A stretch of 64,000 nucleotides of DNA from Gamarada debralockiae. Taxonomy: Eukaryota > Ascomycota > Leotiomycetes > Helotiales > Hyphodiscaceae. The notes beneath the pieces are model-generated. The model was not told the origin of the DNA, searched no databases, and worked only from the letters and a program-made list of their open reading frames with translations. The stretch spans positions 1 through 64,000 of the forward strand of contig NXFV01000374.1 of the NCBI GenBank assembly GCA_002803225.1, written 5' to 3'. A program made the position numbers and the translations under genes. Shown here in pieces: positions 56,734 to 64,000 of the stretch (positions within the stretch are counted from its first letter, which is position 1; each line of letters opens with the position of its first letter).

Positions 56734-57865
56734 ATGGCACCTATCAAAGTCGGATTCATTTGCCTTGGCGCTACATCCGGCTGTGGGCGCGGCGCACATC
56801 TTCCATACCTCAAACAGAGCGGCAAGTACGAGCTTGTTGCAATCTGCAATTCGTCTGTCTCCTCATCTCAAGAGCTATCAAGCTTTATGGATTGCCCAGA
56901 ACGTACCAAAGGTTATGGTTACCCTGAAGGTTGGTCTCCAATTCCCAACCCAAAGAAGTATCACGTGGCTGACCCATAGACAGACATTGCGAAAGACCCC
57001 AATGTTCAATTCGTAGTCTGTGCCGTCCGGGTAGATCGCCATCTCGCAACTACCGGCCCACCCTTCAAAGCAGGGAAAGATGTATTCGTCGAGTAGCCGC
57101 TTAGAAATCCGCAGGTGAAGCTGGGCGGCGTCAAGACTGCGGTCGTTGGCTTACAAGCTCGCCAAGCCCCTGTGGTCAATAAAGTCAAGAGCCTTATCGA
57201 GAGCGGCAAGATTGGGAAAGTGTTGAGCTCGACATGGGCTGGACAAGCAGGGACGGAGGACCTACTGCTACTGAGGGAGTAAAGTATATTGGGATAAAGA
57301 AGTTGGCGGGAATTTGGCGGCAATACATTTCGATCATGCGGCGGATTATGTGCAATATGTTCTGGGATACGGATTTAAGTCTCCGCATGAACTTCTTGAG
57401 AGTCAGAGAACTCTTATTAAGTTGGTGGATGCCGAGAGTAAGGTGGTTAAGGAGAACGTGCTTAAGACTGTTAACGACGCCATCTTGGTTACCGGGGCAC
57501 TCTCGACTGGCGTCCCTGTATCGATGACTCTTCGCGGCGGGAGACCGTTCAAAGGCACGCCTGGTCTGGATTGGCGTATCTATGCGAGACGGGCGAGCTC
57601 CGCGTATGGACCGTTCTTGCAGATTGGGTATCCGGATATGGAGATCGAGCTGCATACATTTGAAGAGGATGTGGTGGAGGATGTGGTGATTCCTCAGGAT
57701 GAGTTGGATGTTGAGAGGACTGATGCGTTTGGTGGGAGTGCGGCAAGGAATGTGGGGAGGTTGTATCGGGGATTGGCGAGTGGAGAGGTCAATTGTAGTT
57801 TCGAGGATGCAGTTGAGAAGCATGAGTTTTTGGAGCATATTTATAAGCAGAATGGGTATCTCTAG
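56734..57865 (+). pseudogene. Gfo/Idh/MocA-family oxidoreductase pseudogene, copy 2 (Gal80-like)
   Basis: Starts at a good ATG (CAAGATGGC) and opens a Rossmann fold (MAPIKVGFICLGATSGCGRG, then YELVAICNSSVSSSQE). The pattern is that of Gal80-like members of the family. Two in-frame stops interrupt it: TAG 56977-56979 and TAG 57094-57096. The second sits in FVE*PL, where the family has EWP or EKP, so TGG to TAG fits. After about 57250 the frame shifts twice (PTATEGVKYIGIKKL, then IHFDHAADYVQYVLGYGFKS) and then stays open through GTPGLDWRIYARRASSAYG to the stop at 57863. Gal80-like proteins are non-enzymatic regulators or sugar dehydrogenases; this copy can be neither as it stands. Confidence 0.75.
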
Positions 57866-58305
57866 GGCTAAAAGTAAACTTAGGAAAGCAGACGTGTGTA
57901 TCTCCGTCATCTGCTATGACATAGATTGCTCAATTTATTTCATCGTTTGAACCTCGTCACTTGCCTTCGCACTTGAAGATCCGGAGTATGAAAACGCAAA
58001 GCCATGGAATTGTAGCACTCCATTTTATCGTATTGGTTACCATTATGTTGGGTACTACTCAAAGGAGTTAGTAATGCATATGCAAATATCATTGCGGAGT
58101 TGAGTGGCATGGTGGGTGTGCAACGGTGCCACGTATTCCTGCCGCTCACCAAGAGCCTCGTGACAACAGCTTAAGGCTGAACGAGAACAACAAGTGTTGA
58201 AATAAACGCGAGAGAAACGAAAACAAATAGATCCAAGTTCTCTACTTCTTTCTTCCGATTGCTGGATGATGCAGTACCGCCTCATGTGGGGAGGGGATTG
58301 TCATC
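57866..58305. other. intergenic
   Basis: Spacer between the pseudogene and the next gene; no feature recognised. Confidence 0.5.
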
Positions 58306-60147
58306 ATGGGCCCAAACACCACCCCGGCACCCGACATCCCGGAAAGCATCGAAGGACAGCCTGGTAATAAACGATGGAGAATAGCAGCAAATCATGGAAG
58401 CACTTTTTTTAATTTCGAAATCAAGGGCCCATTAAAGGTCTCTGTTCTACTTGACAAATTCCAGGAATATGTCCGAGTCTGGGACAACTTATTCGTCGTT
58501 GATCCCACAATTCTGGAGCTCGTCAAGGTTGAACAGATCCCTCTCAATAAATATTCCGAGCATGTGGTATGTAACAAAATTTGTATTTTCACGTTTATAG
58601 CGCAGAAAGCTCATCGAGATCGAGGATACTCGGCAGTCAACAACACCACTACGCGTGAATGATATTGAGACACCACCAGCATCGCCTCCGTCACACTTCA
58701 GATCGAGTTTCATCGAAGGACAACTCCCCTCCAACATCGTGTTTGTACGGTGGATCACACTTGCCGACGCGCTGGACAACACCCTACTCTATCAAATGGC
58801 ATGCGATTCGCAACCTTTGGATTCCAGCACCACGTTGTCGGAGCTCAAAGAGCAGGCACTAGGACGATCGCACTTCCCTGAAGACTTGGCTCCCAATGCT
58901 GTTGAATGTTACCTCAAGAGCTGTTACTTATCAACCGAGAAACCCTTGACTCTTGCCCAATTACGCCTCAAAGGGACCAAGAAGACACCTCTCGACATCT
59001 TCGTCGTTCCATTTAACACGAATATCAAAGATACACAAACGATGATAGCGAAACATCAGATCGCAATAAATGAGCTCTTGGATACAATGGTTGCAGACGT
59101 CGGAATAGCAGATTGCTTGCTTGAAGCGTTCTTGAAATATACACATTTCCCACCTGCGGTCTTGGCTCTCGACGAGCTCCTTCAATATCACATGGGAATG
59201 GCAACTACTGGCAACCCGAAGTCATATCTGCTGGCAGAAGCCATATTGGTGCACTGCCTGGAAGAACTCGCTAATCGCCTGACAAGCAGCCAAGGATCTG
59301 GCTCAGAACAATGTCTTCGTCTAGGGGAGGTCTCCAGACCACAATACGTAGTCAAATTGCTCATCGAATCAGTCCGCCAATCTCCCAGTACATCTGGAAA
59401 TTTATTTCTGGGATCAGTCTCAATACGATTCAAGAATGCAAACAGCAGCTCACAGATCTCAGCGAAGAAATTTGGATCAGGGGCCCGTAGTCCTGACGTC
59501 GAAATTCCTCCTTCGGCCAACTCTTCTACCAGCAGGGACATCCTTGAGGTTGAATTGACTTCAACATACAAAACTGACTCCAGACTTTTGGCTTTGGCTC
59601 TTTACTCAGAAGCTTTGCGCTCCGAAATCATTTCGTATCCCTTCCTTGACGATTCAATGACGGATCTGCTGGATGAAGCCCTCGTTTTACTCAACATTCC
59701 CCCGGTTTCGACAAGCAAAGAAGATGAAGATGACAAGGGACCAATCGCGAAGCGACAGGGGAAGATGAAGGAAGCGATCAATAATGACAATTCGGAACTG
59801 CTCGAAGGTCAATCTGAGGTACAATTTGAGGCACGTGACCTCTCCATCTGTCTGTTTCTTGCTAGCACATTACTGATTTTGTAAAGGAGAGTGCGCCGCA
59901 ACAGGAATTGTTCGTTGGGTCATCTCAGTCACAACAGAATGACGTGACCGTTGAGGGCGGTCCGCATGAAAATTGTCGCGGGAGGAGAGATAGGTCGCTG
60001 GACTATGTGGGTCGGAATAACTGCATAGAGAAATTGAAGGATGAGATACGGGAGCTCAAAAGGGTCATTGAGAAGCTTGAAACTGAGCGTGAGGAATTAT
60101 TGAGGGACATAGTGAGCAATATCGGATCGGAAATCATCACAATGTAA
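58306..60147 (+). CDS. uncharacterised protein with C-terminal coiled coil, 579 residues
   Basis: Three exons: 58306-58566, 58601-59818 and 59887-60147; introns 34 and 68 bp; 1,740 nt. The first intron is unusually short. The boundaries are supported by frame: V|RRKLIEIEDTRQ and SE|ESAPQQELF. The N-terminus (KVSVLLDKFQEYVRVWDNLF) and a middle part rich in helices (IAINELLDTMVADVGIADCL, FPPAVLALDELLQYHMGMAT) give no recognisable domain. The C-terminal 40 residues are a strong coiled coil (NCIEKLKDEIRELKRVIEKL, ETEREELLRDIV), suggesting oligomerisation. It is convergent with the next gene, with 246 bp between stops. Function unknown. Confidence 0.75.
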
Positions 60148-60393
60148 AGTATGACTTCAATCCCCCCTTCCACTGCGCGGCTGCCGGTCGAGCATGAGGA
60201 TCAACTAAACGAAAACCAGTTGCTAATGGAGGAAAATGGAAAAATTGAAAGCAATGTTCGGGAACACATTCCGTCAGGAGGCTTTTGTGGTTATGAGGGT
60301 AGGCATCTTGTGCTGATATGGGTGGCATACTTGCCATGCAATGGCTAGTTCTGTATCACGGACATATCGTGTGAACAAACCAATTGGACATCA

Positions 60394-61905
60394 TTATGGC
60401 ATTGTGATGATAGCTTCTCCATCGCCACCTATCCAACAAGCCCCAGTGACCTTGATCTTGCTCTCACTCGCCATATACAAAAGCAAGTAGGTATGCCCAA
60501 CGATGTTTCCCCAGCAATAAAGCTTGATGGTATCCAACTCCTCATCCCGTACGCACCAAACGCCCCATCCTCCCATGCCCCTTCCAATGAAATTCCCAAG
60601 ACACTCCCAACACCGCTTCCGAACGCCTGGATCCCAATTCCCGCACTTGACTATCCAGTGTCCCCTTTCCATAGCCCGTAATTCTCGCGACTGTTCTTTA
60701 GGTCGGAAGAGTGCGGCAAGAGGCATCTTTTGAACGAGGTTTTGTAAGGGCGAAGTAATAAGCATGTCAGGGGTCAAGTCTTTTGTTGAAGCCGAAGGAG
60801 GTGATGGGTGTATTTCTGACTTCTCAGCCCAAATGGACTTTGCTTCAAAGCTTGGTGCGCTGGATGTAGCTACCATTGTGACCTTGCCTGATGTGACTTC
60901 TTTCGTTTTGGTAACTTCATCGACAGAACCATTGATGCATTGCCTCTTCCGAGATCTCGTCGTTCGTGTCGTAACCGTCGAGCTTTCGATTGAGAGTTTC
61001 GTAGGCGCTGAGGAGGAGAGATGACTATTATCGAGACTGAACTCTGGCCACTTTCTCTTTGTTAATATCGCAGGATCTTGGGTGGAAGGCATGTTTTCGT
61101 TGCGATGTCTGATAACCCCCTGCGAATGCTTCATTTGATGCTTTTGTGGCGAAGGTGACGACGGAACACCAGATGCGGAGGACGGGTCTTCCTCGATTCG
61201 CTCCGAAGTTGCAGATTGGCTCTGCTGAATGCCGTATGGTAACTCTGGACTTGGACCTACAGCTCGCTGCTCATTTCTTTCGATGCCATAGGAAGAAGAT
61301 GAGCGCTCTCTGAAACTCTGGATCTGCTGTAGATACAGCTCTAAGATTCTGGTTGGAGTGGAGAACGCAGGGATGGTCTTATTGATCTCTGGTTGAGAGT
61401 CTTCAATCTCGCTAGCTGGTTCCGTCCAAGCATCCTGTGTGTCCTGTTGTTGACTTTCTCTCGAGGCACCTTCTGGTAGTTTCTGAGAGCCCGTGTCCAA
61501 CCCCAACCATGCCGGTGAGTCTGCATTGTCCAAGGCACTGTTGAAGGAAAGCACAGGAGATTCGACGCCCTGAGAGAATTTGGGTCTCAAATCCCTATGC
61601 TGAAGCGATATGCTCGATCGCGTAACGCTCTCCGTCTCTGGCTCATCGTCTGGTCGATATGACACCTCCGATTCTCTCTCCTCCAGCGCTGAATGTTCCA
61701 GCTCCTCCTGCAGTTGACTGCTTGCTTGAACATCTGCATCCTCTTTGGAATCATCTTGTTGCTCGTCCTCCAACCTGTGGATCTCTGCAGTTTCGAAGTC
61801 GAGATATGCTTGTGCTAATGCCCTGTATCGAGCATCATCCTGTCCTCGACTTGGGGCGGTCGTGTGCACCAAGATCTCAACCTCTCTTCCTGCGATACCT
61901 GCCAT
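60394..61905 (-). CDS. uncharacterised protein, 503 residues, disordered with conserved-looking C-terminal domain
   Basis: Single uninterrupted exon from an ATG in good context (TATCCATGGCAGG). Residues 1-60 form an acidic helical start (YRALAQAYLDFETAEIHRLE). Residues about 60-390 are Ser/Gln/Glu-rich and probably disordered, with a basic patch TTRTTRSRKRQ suited to nuclear import. The last 110 residues look like a folded domain: LITSPLQNLVQKMPLAALFR, then RELRAMERGHWIVKC, WECLGNFIGRGMGGWGVWCV and LYCWGNIVGHTYLLLYMASE, ending CWIGGDGEAIITMP. The Trp/Gly/Cys-rich pattern hints at a beta-rich module. I do not recognise the family. Long antisense ORFs over it are shadows. Confidence 0.75.
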   Translation of the reverse strand: MAGIAGREVEILVHTTAPSRGQDDARYRALAQAYLDFETAEIHRLEDEQQDDSKEDADVQASSQLQEELEHSALEERESEVSYRPDDEPETESVTRSSISLQHRDLRPKFSQGVESPVLSFNSALDNADSPAWLGLDTGSQKLPEGASRESQQQDTQDAWTEPASEIEDSQPEINKTIPAFSTPTRILELYLQQIQSFRERSSSSYGIERNEQRAVGPSPELPYGIQQSQSATSERIEEDPSSASGVPSSPSPQKHQMKHSQGVIRHRNENMPSTQDPAILTKRKWPEFSLDNSHLSSSAPTKLSIESSTVTTRTTRSRKRQCINGSVDEVTKTKEVTSGKVTMVATSSAPSFEAKSIWAEKSEIHPSPPSASTKDLTPDMLITSPLQNLVQKMPLAALFRPKEQSRELRAMERGHWIVKCGNWDPGVRKRCWECLGNFIGRGMGGWGVWCVRDEELDTIKLYCWGNIVGHTYLLLYMASESKIKVTGACWIGGDGEAIITMP

Positions 61906-62902
61906 GGATATAATGAGATCTCACTGGCATGATGGTGAGCGTGGAAGGAAGCAATGCGATTGTCGGAATGCGGTGAATGCGGTCGGTGGTGCTGTTGAAA
62001 GAAGGTCCAGGCGTCAGGTGGACGGCCCAAAATCTTTTGGCGACGCGTTTTCTGTTTTCGCGATTCACCACGACAACAGACCACGGCAATCTTCACCCAA
62101 TGAAGCTTCATAAAATGGCCTGTTCCGCAGCAGTTATACTACCCCCAGGGCGTAATAAACGTTAAATGTGAGGTGATTGTGGCCGTGTCTCCAAGGGTGG
62201 TCTGGCCAATAACCTCTTTTGAAAGTCACCCTTTTACCTGTATTTGGTTAAATACTGGTTTGTGGTCATTAACATTTATTAGGGCCGGTACGAAGTAATT
62301 TATGGAATTCTCTGAGAACCCCTTGCTATCCCTGACAAAGCCTCAACAGTGTGCAAATACGAGGCAATTTAGTGCAGATATATGTGTAATTTTCTGGAAG
62401 CTCCATCGAAGTACAATCTGCAATGCTCTGTCATGCCGTCTCAGATCCGCTGCATTCGACTTATACTCCGAACCGATGATTTTGAAGGTCCTCCCTAAGG
62501 CTGATTCGAAAGATTGGGTTATCAACGCTCCATTAGTATTGTAGCTCTCTCTCAGATGCCCTTCGGAGCTAGCAGGGTTAATCTTCCCTATACCATGGGT
62601 CCTTCCTTAACCCCTCCCGAGCTCCACTGCGCATTGGATCTCCACGCGGTTTCACCGCCCGAAAATATGCAATTCAACCATGTCATCCCCAGAGCCAACG
62701 CGGGGATGGCAAGGGTGATCGCAATATGCCGCACGCTGTGCGAGCGCTGATTGACTGGATTGTAAGCTGAGCTTCAGGCCCTGCTCCATACTAAGTGACG
62801 ATCGGAGGGGACATCTCTTTCACGTTCTCTCATGTCATTCCTTTGCTTCTTTGTGTTGTGTCAATTGCTCTCCCGGGGATGTGCAAGCGTTGGATATTTA
62901 AG
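61906..62902. other. divergent intergenic region
   Basis: Promoters of the minus-strand gene and of the oxidase. ORFs at 62302-62544 and 62514-62750 (+) are short and unrecognisable. No repeat identified. Confidence 0.45.
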
Positions 62903-64000
62903 ATGAAGCTCCAACCTCTCGCCCTTGCCGTGGCGTCATTTGCACCTCTCGCAATCGCAATTGCAACCGCAAAATCATCTGCTCAATTGGATGAAGTGTT
63001 GTCAAATCCAGGAAGCTTTGATATTTCGAGCTTGAGCAATGCAGCGAACGCCCAGCTTCAGGAATTGAAGACGAAGGCAGGAGAACTCGACAATTGCCAG
63101 TGTGCTGTATGTATCTCAATCTGTCGCGCAACTCTCTACATTTTCGATATCGTACTAAGATTTGCCTACTTCGCCTCAGTGTTCCATCCTCTCAATCCTC
63201 ATCCCCTCCGATGTCTCCCTCTCCAGCTCCCCATCCTACACACCCATCCCCTACTGGTCGGCGCAACAACAAGCTGTCACACCGGCATGTCGAGTCGATG
63301 TATCATCAGCGCAAGATGTCTCTACCACTCTTCAAATCTCCAAACTCACATCGTGCCCCTTCGCCGTCAAATCAGGTGGCCACGCTGCCTTCGCAGGCGG
63401 CTCAAGTATCCAAGATGGGATATTGATAAATCTGGCAAAGCTGAATGAGGTGACTTTGAGTGAGGATCGCAAGACGCCGAGAGTAGGCCCCGGGAATGTG
63501 TGGAGTGATGTTTATAAAGTTTTGGATCCGTTGGGTGTCAGTGTTGTTGGGGGAAGGGAGGCGGGGGTTGGTACGGGTGGGTTGACGCTTGGTGGTGAGT
63601 TTTCCTCTCCATACTTTCATACCAAGATTGGGAGCTGGTGATAAAATGCGAGATTGATAATTCTGCAGGCGGGATCTCATATTTCTCTGGGAGATATGGT
63701 TGGGCTTGTGATAACGTCCAGAACTACGAAGTCATCCTCGCCAACAGCTCCATCGTCAACGCCTCACCAACCTCATACTCAGACCTCTACTGGGCGCTCC
63801 GTGGTGGCTCAGGAACGAATTTCGGCCTCGTCTCACGATTCGACCTCATGACTTTCGAACAAGGACTTCTCTGGGGCGGAAGCAGAGTCTATTCCATGGC
63901 TTACAACTACTCCTTGGCTGATGCGTACACAAACTTCGTAGTAAATGCTCCTACGGATGATTTCGCGCATCTGTATCTTGCATTTGCGTATGCGGATATC
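62903..64000 (+). CDS. secreted FAD-linked oxidase, berberine-bridge/VAO family (3' end outside the window)
   Basis: Exons 62903-63106, 63180-63594 and 63669 to beyond 64000; introns 73 and 74 bp. The ATG at 62903 begins a signal peptide (MKLQPLALAVASFAPLAIAI). After an N-terminal helical Cys-containing stretch, the FAD-binding-4 domain appears: YWSAQQQAVTPACRVDVSSA, then CPFAVKSGGHAAFAGGSS with His136, the expected site of covalent FAD attachment. GGLTLGGGISYFSGRYGWAC and ALRGGSGTNFGLVSRFDL follow. The second flavin-anchoring Cys of bicovalent family members is not seen at the usual place (GREAGVGTGG), so single His linkage is likely. Such enzymes oxidise sugars or secondary metabolites outside the cell. 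The substrate-binding C-terminal half lies past the window end. Confidence 0.88.

Noticed and set aside
56977..57096. In-frame TAG codons of the second oxidoreductase as programmed read-through or unrecognised introns
   Set aside because: No GT...AG pair removes either stop while keeping the conserved residues, and later frameshifts show general decay.
1..64000. tRNA, rRNA or CRISPR features
   Set aside because: Scanned for T-loop words (GGTTCRAATCC and complement), rRNA-like blocks and regularly spaced repeats; none gave a convincing cloverleaf or array.

Overview
The window is nuclear DNA of a filamentous ascomycete. Genes carry short introns (about 45-110 bp, GTRNGT donors, CTNA-type branch points, YAG acceptors), and the set includes a Rim15-type kinase, an Lrg1-type LIM-RhoGAP, 2EXR-domain and Clr5-domain proteins and a berberine-bridge-type oxidase. 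The 2EXR/Clr5 content and the protein flavour suggest a leotiomycete (Helotiales-like), but that placement is inference. No rRNA, tRNA or CRISPR array was recognised.

Layout. 0.7-8.5 kb: ordinary genes: eIF3d (-), a bZIP regulator (-), a PlsC-type acyltransferase (+) and two small proteins (+). 8.6-24.1 kb: an accessory tract with a TA-flanked MITE-like element, a decayed Clr5-domain gene, a 208-residue Ser-rich protein, a second tiny TA-flanked inverted-repeat element, a 52-bp perfect palindrome, one intact 2EXR gene and three broken 2EXR relatives in tandem. 26.3-32.1 kb: a 1,913-residue Rim15 orthologue (PAS, zinc finger, split AGC kinase, receiver-like domain) with upstream ORFs in its leader.

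32.7-43.0 kb: a second accessory tract. A broken Zn2Cys6 regulator lies next to an intact, C-rich-codon ceramide synthase (LAG1 family). A decayed Gfo/Idh/MocA oxidoreductase follows, then an 848-residue protein with a PD-(D/E)XK-like core and an MFS transporter tail carrying a stop. This may be the remains of a biosynthetic or transport cluster in which the ceramide synthase survived. 43.5-64 kb: a secreted protein with three six-Cys repeats (-), a sterol 3-dehydrogenase/decarboxylase-like enzyme (+), a protein with two UBC folds in tandem (-), LRG1 (+), a second decayed Gfo/Idh/MocA gene (+), two uncharacterised convergent genes, and the 5' part of a secreted FAD oxidase that runs off the end.

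Several broken genes carry single-base frameshifts plus stops of the kind produced by C-to-T (G-to-A) changes (TGG to TAG, CAA to TAA), and one lost splice acceptor fits the same change. This is compatible with repeat-induced point mutation or ordinary decay. All exon models were built by eye from frame continuity and splice signals; total exon lengths divide by three for every intact gene listed.
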